Assembly (NCBI GenBank): GCA_016199125.1
Contig: JACQHH010000143.1
Span: forward strand, 1-35,970
Length of the DNA stretch: 35,970 nt
Source of the DNA: Candidatus Lambdaproteobacteria bacterium
GTDB taxonomy: Bacteria; SAR324; JACQKK01
Direction of reading: 5' to 3'
This document shows, piece after piece, positions 24,946 through 34,310 of this stretch. Below the pieces are notes generated by a model, which searched no databases, had not been told where the DNA came from, and saw only the letters and a program-made list of their open reading frames with translations. A program made the position numbers and the translations under genes. Within the stretch, counting starts at the first letter, position 1; every line of letters begins with the position of its first letter.

Positions 24946-27358
24946 CCTCGGCCTCCAGGAACCACTGCCGCGCCTCCATGAACACGTCCGGCCGCACGGC
25001 GACGTAGCTGGCCTTCTTGAAGGCGGGCTGCTCGGCGAAGAACTTCAGGTTGCCGGGGGCGATGTTGGTCAGCCCCATGGGCTTCCTGGCTTTCTTGGCC
25101 GCGCTGACGGCGATGGTCACCAGTTGCACCACCGCCGGATGCCGCTCGGAGTAGAACTCCAGCAGGGTGTTGCTGCGGTCCATGCCCTGGGCCAACTGGG
25201 CGGTTTCGCCCACGTCCAGGATGAAGCCGTCGAACTTGTCGGCCAGCTCGCCCACCACCATGGCCTGCGCGGGCGTGCGGCAGAGCAGCAGCACCGCCAG
25301 CCCTTGCTGGCCCTGTTGCAGTCCGGCGTCGGCCAGCAGTTCCAGGGCCGTGTCCGCCTCGCGGGCGCTCTGGGCGCCGGGGACCACCACCGCGATGTTG
25401 TCGAGGCCCATCTCGTTGCGCGCGCGGGCCAGGGCGCTCACCTCCAGCTTGAAGGCCTCCTCGTAGTCCAGCTCATGGAAGCGCGCCGCGCCGCGCAGGC
25501 CCAGCATGGGATTCGCCTCGCCGTAGCTGAACTGCTTGCCGCCGATCAGCGCATCGAGCTGACGCGTGGGGCTGTCCGGCAGCAACACGTGTACCGGCTT
25601 GGGATAGACCGCCGCGGCGATCTGGCCGATGCCCTGGGAGAGCCGGTTCACGAAGTAGACGCTCTTGTCCGGGTAACCGCGCGAGACCTCGTCGATCTGC
25701 TTGACGATGGCCTCGTTTTCGCCGTTCTTCTTCCAGTTCGCATAGTCGCGGGCAGCCAGCGGATGCAGCTTCACCTCGTCACGGATCAGCTCGTCCATGC
25801 GCAGCAGGCCAATGCCCTTGATGGGGTAGCGCGATTCGGGAAAGGCCCGGTCGGAGTCGCTCTGCTGAAACATCATCTTGACCTTGGGCATCTCCAGCTC
25901 TTCGATGCGGATGGTCTCTTCCTTGAAGGGCAGCACGCCCTCGTAGACCACGCCCTTGCTGCCCCCGGCGCAGGACACGGTGACCGCCTTTCCGCCCGGA
26001 ATGCTGCGGGAGCCGGAGCCCGTGCCCACGATGCAGGGAATGCCCAGCTCGCGCGAGATGATGGCCGCGTGGCAGGTGCGCCCGCCCTGGTCGGTGACAA
26101 TGGCCGACGCGATCTTCATGATCGGCACCCAATCCGGGTCGGTCATCTCGGTGACCAGCACCTCGCCTTGCTTGAAGCTCTCGATGTCCTTGGCGCTCTT
26201 GATCACGTGCGCCGGGCCCGTGCCGATGTTGTCCCCCACGGCCATGCCCTGGGCCAGCTCCTTGCTGGTCTTTTCCAGCACGATGCGGCGGATCACGCCC
26301 GTCTCACGGCGCGAAATCACGGTCTCCGGGCGGGCCTGCACGATGAACAGGTCGCCAGACTGCCCGTCCTTGGCCCACTCCATGTCCATGGGCTTGTAAT
26401 AGCCGGCCTCGGCGGAATAGTGCTCCTCGATGATGCAGGCCCACTTGGACAGCACGAGCACCTCGTCCTCGGTGAGGCAGAATTTCTCGCGTTCCGCCTG
26501 GGGCACGGGCACGTTGGCGGTGCCTTTGCCCTTGGACGGATCCACGTAGATCATCTTCTGCTGCTTTTCCCCCAGGTGTGCGTAGATGATCGAGCGGTGG
26601 CCCTTGTGCAGCGTGGGCTTGTGCACATACCACTCGTCCGGGTTGATGGAGCCCTGCACCACGTTCTCTCCCAGGCCGTAGCCGGCCGTGACATACACCG
26701 CGTCCTTGAAGCCGCTCTCCGTGTCGATGGAGAACATCACGCCCGCCGCCGCCAGGTCGCTGCGCACCATCTTCTGCACCGCGATGGAGAGCGCCACGGA
26801 AAAATGGTCGAACTGCTTTTCTTCGCGGTAGGCGATGGCCCGGTCGGTGAACAGCGAGGCAAAACAGTTGCGGCAGGACTGCAACAGCGCCGCATACCCC
26901 TTCACGTTGAGATAGGTGTCCTGTTGCCCGGCGAATGAGGCATCGGGCAGGTCTTCGGCGGTGGCGCTGGAGCGCACGGCGGTGTCCACCTGCGTGCCGT
27001 AGCGCCGGCACAGCTCATCGTAGGCGTCCTTGATGGCCTGCTCCAGGTCCGCGGGCAGCGGCGCGCTGCGGATCAGCTCGCGGATGCGCCCGCCCGTCTC
27101 GGCCAATTGCGCCAGGTTGTGCCGGTCAAGCGCCTTGAGCAGCCGCTCGATCTCGCCGCGGATGCCGCTGGAATCCACGTAATACTCGTAGGCGTAGGCG
27201 GAGATGGCATAGCCGTCCGGCACGCGCACCCCTTTTTCCGTAAGGTTCGCGAACATCTCGCCCAACGACGCATTTTTGCCGCCGACGATGGGCACGTCTT
27301 TGATGCCCAGGTCGGAAAACCAGTAGATCAGCTGCTTCGATTTGGATTTGCTCGCCAT
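24935..27358 (-). CDS. PEP-synthase-like phosphotransferase with a degenerate C-terminal barrel
   Basis: 807 residues, full PpsA length. The ATP-grasp domain is very well kept (VGGKNASLGEM, AVRSSATAEDLPDASFAGQQDTYLN, MVRSDLAAAGVMFSIDTESGF, QARPET), as is the swivelling domain with catalytic His (TDQGGRTCHAAIISRELGIP). The C-terminal PEP/pyruvate barrel aligns along its length (ANPMLGLRGAARF, ALARARNEMGLDN) but has lost active-site motifs. Compared with E. coli, VRLSDFK reads VLLPDSP, PFVRT reads PGAQS, CEIPSN reads CRTPAQ, GSNDMTQ reads DVGETAQ and GICGQ reads GLTNI. It may phosphorylate another substrate. The ATG at 27358 has AGGTGG eight bases upstream. A 129-residue unknown gene lies 61 bases upstream, probably in the same operon. 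Confidence 0.85.
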   Translation of the reverse strand: MASKSKSKQLIYWFSDLGIKDVPIVGGKNASLGEMFANLTEKGVRVPDGYAISAYAYEYYVDSSGIRGEIERLLKALDRHNLAQLAETGGRIRELIRSAPLPADLEQAIKDAYDELCRRYGTQVDTAVRSSATAEDLPDASFAGQQDTYLNVKGYAALLQSCRNCFASLFTDRAIAYREEKQFDHFSVALSIAVQKMVRSDLAAAGVMFSIDTESGFKDAVYVTAGYGLGENVVQGSINPDEWYVHKPTLHKGHRSIIYAHLGEKQQKMIYVDPSKGKGTANVPVPQAEREKFCLTEDEVLVLSKWACIIEEHYSAEAGYYKPMDMEWAKDGQSGDLFIVQARPETVISRRETGVIRRIVLEKTSKELAQGMAVGDNIGTGPAHVIKSAKDIESFKQGEVLVTEMTDPDWVPIMKIASAIVTDQGGRTCHAAIISRELGIPCIVGTGSGSRSIPGGKAVTVSCAGGSKGVVYEGVLPFKEETIRIEELEMPKVKMMFQQSDSDRAFPESRYPIKGIGLLRMDELIRDEVKLHPLAARDYANWKKNGENEAIVKQIDEVSRGYPDKSVYFVNRLSQGIGQIAAAVYPKPVHVLLPDSPTRQLDALIGGKQFSYGEANPMLGLRGAARFHELDYEEAFKLEVSALARARNEMGLDNIAVVVPGAQSAREADTALELLADAGLQQGQQGLAVLLLCRTPAQAMVVGELADKFDGFILDVGETAQLAQGMDRSNTLLEFYSERHPAVVQLVTIAVSAAKKARKPMGLTNIAPGNLKFFAEQPAFKKASYVAVRPDVFMEARQWFLEAEGAA

Positions 27359-27419
27359 CGACACACCCACCTTTGTTGAATTGGCCGCCGCGCACCCGCG
27401 GCAGCCGGGGAGGACACCC

Positions 27420-27809
27420 TCAGGAGATCTTACCATCCTCCACGAGTTTATTGATGGCGGCCTCCATCTCGTCCACGTCCTCGACATAGGGAATGCCGAA
27501 CTCGTCGCAGATTTTCTTGTGCACCGCCCAGAGCTGGGAGTGCACGGAGTTGGGCTTGGTGGAAACCAGGATGTCCTCGTCCTTGGAATCCATGTAGGTG
27601 TTCAGCCCCTTGATGATCTGCGAAAAATGATCCTTGAACTTGTCCTCCGAAATGTCCACCAGCGACTTGGCGGTCTTCAGCGCCATGTTCATGTAGTTCT
27701 GGCTGGACTCGAAGTCCTTGTTCTGCAAGTCAGTAATTCCCTGCTTGATGCACTTGTTGAGGCGATTGAACAGCTTGAGGTTGCGAACCGTATAGAGGGT
27801 AGCTGCCAT
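27420..27809 (-). CDS. Unknown 129-residue protein upstream of the ppsA-like gene
   Basis: I do not recognise a family. The protein is probably cytoplasmic and mainly helical: N-terminal helix MAATLYTVRNLKLFNRLNKCIKQGITDLQNKDFESSQNYMN, further amphipathic helices (TAKSLVDISEDKFKDHFSQIIKGLNTYM) and an acidic C-terminus (VEDVDEMEAAINKLVEDGKIS). No signal peptide or metal motif. The ATG at 27809 has a perfect AAGGAG eight bases upstream, which makes it a real gene rather than a shadow; the longer track ORF extends beyond this. It probably shares a transcript with the ppsA-like gene, so it could be a partner or substrate. Confidence 0.75.
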   Translation of the reverse strand: MAATLYTVRNLKLFNRLNKCIKQGITDLQNKDFESSQNYMNMALKTAKSLVDISEDKFKDHFSQIIKGLNTYMDSKDEDILVSTKPNSVHSQLWAVHKKICDEFGIPYVEDVDEMEAAINKLVEDGKIS

Positions 27810-28334
27810 GACCGATGCTCCTTGGGCTTCGTGGTTCGTACGCAGACGGCGCACAGCGGGGAAAGCGACTTGTCAGGTTCAGATTGATTTTTGTGTCGTA
27901 TCCTGGGTAACCATAGGGGCGTGTGAAAAGCAACCGCGCCCAGTGAACATCGCTGCGAGGCGCCTCCGGCAGCCTCACCTCCACGCACCGTCCGCGGCGC
28001 TGCCGACGCTCGTGCCCCGCTGCGGCGGTCGAGGGCGTCGCGATCTTGGCACAGCGACGCAACCATCCGGGAGACGACCGGCGGGCGCGTCCAGGTCTCC
28101 GGCCGCAGCGTGATGCACGATGCGTTTTTGCTTGTTGAACTCCCGCCAGTTGTTAGAATCATCAATGAAATAGCAACTAGCGCCAGGGGCGTCAAAGCCA
28201 AAGTCGAGGCTGGTCCAAGGGGTTGCACACCGTAACGAGGGGCATCGCGGCGGCCAGGCAGCGCACCCCCGCGCAACGATCGATGACGGCGCAACGTGCG
28301 CCCGGCTTGTGCAGAAAGAAAAAGAGGGACGTGC
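27810..28334. other. 525-base divergent intergenic region
   Basis: Separates the ppsA-like pair from the plus-strand operon. Apart from the plus-strand promoter candidate listed separately, I see no gene. The minus-strand gene must have its promoter within the AT-richer part (about 27870-27935), but no well-spaced -35/-10 pair could be found. The middle (27950-28110) is GC-rich and featureless. Confidence 0.45.
28132..28159 (+). promoter_or_regulatory. Candidate sigma-70 promoter for the unknown gene and guaA
   Basis: TTGTTG (28132-28137), 16-base spacer, TAGAAT (28154-28159, five of six to TATAAT), in a locally AT-rich stretch. The -35 matches only three of six. It would give a 5' leader of about 170 bases before the gene at 28335. 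Confidence 0.4.
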
Positions 28335-28595
28335 ATGGACATTGGTAAAAAGATCCACGTCAAGGTGAGTCCTTTTCAGTTGCGGGTGCTCGGGGGAACA
28401 TTCAACGTCACGGAGCTGGTCATGGAGAAGGGCCAGTCCAAGGACGAGTTTCAACAGCACTTGAAAGGCATTCCCTCGGATCGCTGGTTCGTGATGTTGG
28501 CCGAGGACGATGAGCAGGCGCCCGACACCCTGGCGATCATTGACGACGAGTTCGAGTTCCAGATTTATGCGATCGGCAGCTTCCAGAATGAATAG
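28335..28595 (+). CDS. Unknown 86-residue protein upstream of guaA
   Basis: I do not recognise it. It is a small, acidic, soluble protein (MDIGKKIHVKVSPFQLRVLGGTFNVTELVMEKGQ..., ending DEFEFQIYAIGSFQNE) with alternating hydrophobic residues suggesting a beta-rich fold, and no signal peptide. The ATG has AGAGGGA five bases upstream. Codon use is plausible for a real gene. The GMP synthase gene begins 12 bases after its stop, so the two are probably co-transcribed. The start of the ORF track (28296) adds 13 residues without a ribosome site. Confidence 0.75.
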   Translation: MDIGKKIHVKVSPFQLRVLGGTFNVTELVMEKGQSKDEFQQHLKGIPSDRWFVMLAEDDEQAPDTLAIIDDEFEFQIYAIGSFQNE

Positions 28596-28607
28596 GATCG
28601 CCGGTCG

Positions 28608-30413
28608 ATGAGTCATGACTACATAGCGATTCTCGATTTCGGCGGACAGTATGCCCACCTGATTGCCAAACGCATCCGCCACCTTGGCATTTACACCCGC
28701 ATCTTCTCGCCCATGGCGTCGGCCGCCGAGCTGACCGCAGCCAAGGGCGTGATCCTCTCCGGCGGGCCGCAATCGGTCTTCGGCGAGCAGGCCGTCCCCT
28801 TCAACGACGAGATTCTCCAACTGGACAAGCCCATCCTGGGCCTGTGCTACGGGCACCAGTTGCTGGCCCAACGCTTGGGCGGCACCGTGCGCAACATGGG
28901 GCGTGGGGAATATGGCAAGACCACGCTGCGCCTGGACGAAGGGCCCGCCTCGCCGCTGCTGGCGGGCGTGGACGGCGAGCAGTCGGTGTGGATGAGCCAC
29001 GGGGACACCGTCGTGGCGCCGCCGCCGGAATTCCTCACCCTGGCCCACACCGCGCTGTGCCCCGTGGCCGTGATGCAGCATGCGTCGCGGCCGCTCTTCG
29101 GCCTGCAATTCCACCCCGAGGTGACCGACACGCCCTGCGGACGGCAGGTGCTGGCCAACTTCGCGCGGCTCACCGGCGCCGCCGGCGGCTGGAGCATGGC
29201 CCAGTACATGCGCGAGGCCATCGAGGATTGCCGCGCGCAGGTAGGCGCGCGCTCGGTGCTCATGTTTCTCAGCGGTGGGGTGGATTCCACCGTGGCCTTC
29301 GCCCTGCTCGTGCGCGCGCTGGGCCAGGCCCGGGTGCGCGGCCTGCTGATCGACACCGGCTTTCTGCGCAAGCACGAGGCCGCGGAGATCATGGCCCGCT
29401 ACGCGCAACTGGGCTGGCACAACGTGGACCTGCACGATGCCAGCGAAGTGTTCCTCCAGTCCGTGCAGGGACTGGTGGAGCCCCAGGCCAAGCGGCAGGC
29501 CATCGGCGAGACCTTCCTGCGCGTGCGCGACGACTTCCTGGCGCGCATGGCCCTTGACCCGGCACAGTGGCTGCTGGGCCAGGGCACGCTGTATCCGGAC
29601 ATCATCGAATCGGGCGGCACGGCGCACGCCGACGTGATCAAGTTCCACCACAACCGCGTGCAGGGCATTGCCGAAATGATCGCCGCCGGGCTGGTGGTGG
29701 AGCCGCTCAAGGAACTCTACAAGGACGAGGTGCGGGCCTTGGGCGCCGAGCTGGGGCTGCCCGAGGACATCGTATGGCGGCACCCGTTTCCCGGGCCCGG
29801 GCTGGCCATCAACGTGCTGTGCTCCGCCGGCGAGGCACCGCCCGCCGCGGCGGCCGGGGAGCCGGCGCTGGACGAGGTGCTGGCGGGCACCGGATATGCG
29901 GGGCGGCGCCTGGCCGTGCGCTCCGTGGGCGTGCAGGGGGACCAACGCACCTACACCACCCCGGCGGCCATCGTGGGCCCGCGGGACTGGGCGGCCCTGG
30001 AGGCCACGTCCATCCGCCTGACCAACGAAATCCGCTCGCTGAACCGTGTCGTCACGCTGCTGGCGCCGCAGGCACTGCCGACCCTGCGTCCCCGACGCGC
30101 CTACTGCACCAAGGACCGCCTGGACCTGTTGCGCGAGGCGGACGCGGTGGCCACTCGGACGCTGCGCGCGCATGGGCTGATGCGCATCATCTTTCAACTG
30201 CTGGTGATCCTGCTGCCCCTCTCGGCCAATGGCGATGGCGAATGCCTGGTGCTGCGTCCGGTGGTTTCCGAGGACGTCATGACGGCGCAGTTCGCGCGTA
30301 TCGACTGGTCGATCCTGAATCCCCTGGCCGATGAGCTGCTGCGCCTGCCCGGTATTCACGCGGTATTCTACGACGTCACGCACAAGCCCCCGGCCACTTT
30401 TGGCTGGGAATGA
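28608..30413 (+). CDS. guaA: GMP synthase (glutamine-hydrolysing), long human-type form
   Basis: 601 residues, about 75 longer than E. coli GuaA. Class I amidotransferase domain: nucleophile Cys in GLCYGHQLLA near residue 84 and FHPEV. ATP pyrophosphatase domain: PP-loop LSGGVDST near 223, GQGTLYPDIIES, and the WRHPFPGPGLAI signature. The C-terminal dimerisation region is extended: RSVGVQGDQRTYTTPAAI comes first, then DRLDLLREADAVATRTLRAHG and the end KPPATFGWE. That order resembles the two-subdomain human enzyme and not the compact bacterial one. It converts XMP to GMP. No guaB nearby; it precedes polysaccharide genes. The ATG has AGGAT nine bases upstream. Confidence 0.9.
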   Translation: MSHDYIAILDFGGQYAHLIAKRIRHLGIYTRIFSPMASAAELTAAKGVILSGGPQSVFGEQAVPFNDEILQLDKPILGLCYGHQLLAQRLGGTVRNMGRGEYGKTTLRLDEGPASPLLAGVDGEQSVWMSHGDTVVAPPPEFLTLAHTALCPVAVMQHASRPLFGLQFHPEVTDTPCGRQVLANFARLTGAAGGWSMAQYMREAIEDCRAQVGARSVLMFLSGGVDSTVAFALLVRALGQARVRGLLIDTGFLRKHEAAEIMARYAQLGWHNVDLHDASEVFLQSVQGLVEPQAKRQAIGETFLRVRDDFLARMALDPAQWLLGQGTLYPDIIESGGTAHADVIKFHHNRVQGIAEMIAAGLVVEPLKELYKDEVRALGAELGLPEDIVWRHPFPGPGLAINVLCSAGEAPPAAAAGEPALDEVLAGTGYAGRRLAVRSVGVQGDQRTYTTPAAIVGPRDWAALEATSIRLTNEIRSLNRVVTLLAPQALPTLRPRRAYCTKDRLDLLREADAVATRTLRAHGLMRIIFQLLVILLPLSANGDGECLVLRPVVSEDVMTAQFARIDWSILNPLADELLRLPGIHAVFYDVTHKPPATFGWE

Positions 30414-30510
30414 TCCGGCCCCGGCCCGCGCATCGTCTCCACCGGTGCGGTGCGGCGGGCCCGGGCTCCTGACGGGGACGGAAGCCACCTCAACGAGTCA
30501 TCACGCGGTC

Positions 30511-31818
30511 ATGGCACAGACAGTGGCACGACTCAGAGCATGGCTCCACGACGACCGCTTCCTGTGGTTCGTGCTCTGCGGCCTGTTCACCAAGTTCTGC
30601 ATCGTGCTGGTCACCTACAAGCCGTACTCCCTGGCCAAACTCTACCTGCCGCTGCTGCTGCTGCTGCTGGCGCTGAAATTGCTGGCCGAGGGGCGCCTGC
30701 GGGAGCTCGTGCAGCCGAAGTATCTTTCCGCGCTGGCCTTGTTCGCCGTGCTGGCCGTGCCGTTGGGCTACCTGTCCAATCCCCACGACTGGCGACTGTA
30801 CAGGGTCAACCTGCTGTCGCTGGCATCCTACCTGACGCTGTACGCGGGGGCGCTGGTCGCGGCCCGGTCGCAGCGCAACCGCCTGAGGCTGCTGGGCTGG
30901 GTGCTGGGCTTTTGCGTGCTGGGGGCGCTGTACATCTGCGTGCAGTGGCTCACCGGATTCACCTATACGCCCGGCCACGTGCGGGGCCCCGACGCCTTGA
31001 TACGGCCCTACGGGATCCTGGATGATCCGAACTATTCAGCCGGGCTGCTGCTGCTGGGGTTGGCCCTGACCGCCTGGTTTCTGCTGCGGCCCGGCCGGCG
31101 CGGCCCGTGGCTGCGCGCCGCGCTGCTGGGCGCGGCCGCGCTGTGCCTGCTGGGGCTCTATGCCTCCCAGTCCGCCGCGGCCTGGGGCTCGCTGGTCATC
31201 GGGCTCGCCGTGAGCGCCCTGGCCTGGCTCCTGTTCGCGCGCAAGGCATCGCGGCCCCGGACGCGGTTTCTGTTCTCCCTGGCCATGAGCGCGGCCGTGC
31301 TGGCGGTGTTCCTGCTATTCGTGTGGGCCTATGAAGCCGATCTGGCGGGGCTGGCGCGGCGCATCGAGGCGGTGAAGGCGAACAATGTCAGCGACCGCAT
31401 CGCCTCCTACCGCATGGCGCTGCACATGGCTCTGGACAATCCCTTGTTCGGCGCGGGCCCGTGGAGCGATTTCATTCCCGAGGTGAACCGCCGCTACGGG
31501 GCGCAGCGCTTTGTGATCATCCACAACACGCCGCTCTCGATGCTGGCCACCGCGGGCGCGGTGGGGCTGGGCGCGCTGCTGTGGCCCCTGCTGCTGGGCC
31601 TGTGGCGCACGGTGGCGCCGGCGGGGTCGGACGCGGCGCAGCGCTTTGCGCCGGGGCGCATGGTGGTGCTGGGACTGCTGCTGGCGATCCAGGCGCAGTC
31701 TTACAGCCTGCACATGGTCACGAGCATCCCGTTTTGGTTCGCGCTGACGTTGCCCCACCTGTTGCCCGCCGACGCGGCTGACAGCGGGGACGCACCATCC
31801 GGGGCCCGGGCCGGCTGA
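30511..31818 (+). CDS. O-antigen ligase/polymerase-like membrane protein
   Basis: 435-residue polytopic membrane protein with about eleven hydrophobic segments, including FLWFVLCGLFTKFCIVLV and a Leu run coded by six CTG codons (YLPLLLLLLALKLL). A large periplasmic loop carries the Wzy_C/O-antigen-ligase pattern (DRIASYRMALHMALDNPLFGAGPWSDF, then VIIHNTPLSMLATAGAVG). Such proteins polymerise or transfer lipid-linked sugar repeats. The ATG at 30511 is chosen as the last start before the first helix, but no strong ribosome site is visible, so the start is uncertain. It starts 97 bases after guaA and 44 bases before the epimerase gene. Confidence 0.75.
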   Translation: MAQTVARLRAWLHDDRFLWFVLCGLFTKFCIVLVTYKPYSLAKLYLPLLLLLLALKLLAEGRLRELVQPKYLSALALFAVLAVPLGYLSNPHDWRLYRVNLLSLASYLTLYAGALVAARSQRNRLRLLGWVLGFCVLGALYICVQWLTGFTYTPGHVRGPDALIRPYGILDDPNYSAGLLLLGLALTAWFLLRPGRRGPWLRAALLGAAALCLLGLYASQSAAAWGSLVIGLAVSALAWLLFARKASRPRTRFLFSLAMSAAVLAVFLLFVWAYEADLAGLARRIEAVKANNVSDRIASYRMALHMALDNPLFGAGPWSDFIPEVNRRYGAQRFVIIHNTPLSMLATAGAVGLGALLWPLLLGLWRTVAPAGSDAAQRFAPGRMVVLGLLLAIQAQSYSLHMVTSIPFWFALTLPHLLPADAADSGDAPSGARAG

Positions 31819-31862
31819 CCTCGCCGTCGCCGCTCCGCTGCACAAGACTTGCGAGACCTGAT

Positions 31863-32873
<1,011 letters not shown>

Positions 32874-32874
32874 G

Positions 32875-34161
32875 GTGACGCACAATCGCAAGCTTTCGGT
32901 GATCGGCCTGGGCTACGTGGGTCTGCCGGTGGCCGTGGCCTTCGGGCGGCAGGGTCACGTCGTGGGCCTGGACATCAACTCCCGCCGCGTCGCGGCGCTG
33001 CGCGCGGGCAGCGATTCGACCCATGAGGTGGCTCCGGAGGATCTGCGCGCGGCGGACATTCACTTCACCTCCGACCCGGCCGACCTGGCTGGGGCGGATT
33101 TTCACATCGTGGCCGTGCCCACGCCCGTGGACCAGGCCAAGCAGCCCGATTTCGGCGCCCTGATCGGGGCCTCCACGCTGCTCGGCAGGCAACTCAAGCG
33201 GGGCGACATTGCGGTCTACGAATCCACGGTCTATCCGGGCGCCACGGAAGAGATCTGCGTTCCCGTGCTGGAGCGCGAGTCGGGCCTGCGCTGCGGCGTC
33301 GACTTCAGCGTGGGCTATTCGCCCGAGCGCATCAATCCCGGCGACAAGCTGCACACGTTCACCAGCATCACCAAGGTGGTCTCAGGGTTGGACGCGGCGA
33401 CCCTGGACATCGTGGCCGCGGTCTACGGCAGCGTGGTGCAGGCCGGCGTGCACCGCGCCCCCACCATCCGCACGGCCGAGGCGGCCAAGGTCATCGAGAA
33501 CATCCAGCGCGACCTGAACATCGCGCTGATGAACGAGCTGGCGGTTATCTTCGACAAGTTGGGCATCGACACCCTGGACGTGCTGGCCGCCGCGGGCACC
33601 AAGTGGAATTTTCTCAATTTCCGCCCGGGACTGGTGGGCGGCCATTGCATCGGCGTGGATCCGTACTACCTCACGCACAAGGCGGAGAAGATCGGGCTGC
33701 ACCCGCAGGTGATCCTCTCCGGGCGGCGCATCAACGACAGCATGAGCCTGTTTGTGGCGAATCGCGTGATCAAGGGCCTCATCGCACAGGACGTGCAATT
33801 GCGCGGAGCCTCCGTGGCCGTGCTGGGGCTGACCTTCAAGGAAAACGTGCCCGACCTGCGCAACACCAAGGTGATCGACGTGGTACAGGCTCTGGAGGAA
33901 TTCGGTCTGCGGGTGCAGGTGGCCGACCCGGTCGCCGATCCCGCTGAGGCCCGCCATGAATATGGCATCGACCTGGTGCCGCTGGACAGGCTGCGCCCGG
34001 CCCAGGCCGTCGTGCTGGCCGTGGCCCACGAGCCTTTCCGCGGCGGCGGCTGGCCGCCGATCACGCGCCTGCTGCACGACGGCAAGGGCTTCGTGGCCGA
34101 CGTCAAGGGCATCCTGGACCCGGCCCAGACCCCGCCGGGTGTGGTACACTGGCGGCTGTAG
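32875..34161 (+). CDS. UDP-sugar dehydrogenase (TviB/WbpA type)
   Basis: 428-residue nucleotide-sugar dehydrogenase. Rossmann motif SVIGLGYVGLPVAVAFGRQG, VAVPTPVD, STVYPGATEE, YSPERINPGD, active Lys region EAAKVIENIQRDLNIALMNELA and catalytic Cys in GGHCIGVDPYYLTHKAE near 260, then LGLTFKENVPDLRNTKV. The PDLRNTKV and ERINPGD words fit enzymes that oxidise UDP-N-acetyl-hexosamines (WbpA/TviB) better than UDP-glucose dehydrogenase. The GTG at 32875, with GGAG nine bases upstream, is preferred to a GTG at 32851 inside the epimerase gene. It would make a uronic acid for the polysaccharide. Confidence 0.9.
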   Translation: MTHNRKLSVIGLGYVGLPVAVAFGRQGHVVGLDINSRRVAALRAGSDSTHEVAPEDLRAADIHFTSDPADLAGADFHIVAVPTPVDQAKQPDFGALIGASTLLGRQLKRGDIAVYESTVYPGATEEICVPVLERESGLRCGVDFSVGYSPERINPGDKLHTFTSITKVVSGLDAATLDIVAAVYGSVVQAGVHRAPTIRTAEAAKVIENIQRDLNIALMNELAVIFDKLGIDTLDVLAAAGTKWNFLNFRPGLVGGHCIGVDPYYLTHKAEKIGLHPQVILSGRRINDSMSLFVANRVIKGLIAQDVQLRGASVAVLGLTFKENVPDLRNTKVIDVVQALEEFGLRVQVADPVADPAEARHEYGIDLVPLDRLRPAQAVVLAVAHEPFRGGGWPPITRLLHDGKGFVADVKGILDPAQTPPGVVHWRL

Positions 34162-34184
34162 CCCCGCGCCGCGCTCGTGACCGA

Positions 34185-34200
34185 ACCGGCATTGGCCGGT
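34185..34200 (+). terminator. Short hairpin after the dehydrogenase gene
   Basis: ACCGGC and GCCGGT form a six-base-pair perfect stem with an ATTG loop, 24 bases after the dehydrogenase stop in a 149-base gap. A C-run follows and no T-run, so it is at best a partial terminator. Confidence 0.3.
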
Positions 34201-34310
34201 CCCCCCGGAGCCCGTTCCGGCCGCCGCCGGTTCGCGTGTGCCGGCACCCGTCCCGCCCGCCGCCTGGTCAGGCCTTTTGCGCGCTGTCCTTGGTACCGCA
34301 TAGGTGACAC

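Noticed and set aside
25124-26938. 604-residue plus-strand ORF over the ppsA-like gene
   Set aside because: Shadow of the ppsA-like coding sequence; no motifs and no ribosome site.
27975-30488. 837-residue minus-strand ORF over guaA
   Set aside because: Antisense shadow of guaA; His/Gln/Arg-rich and without recognisable domains.
30652-30669. Six CTG triplets in the O-antigen-ligase-like gene as a phase-variable repeat
   Set aside because: A triplet repeat cannot switch frame, and it simply codes for Leu in a membrane helix.
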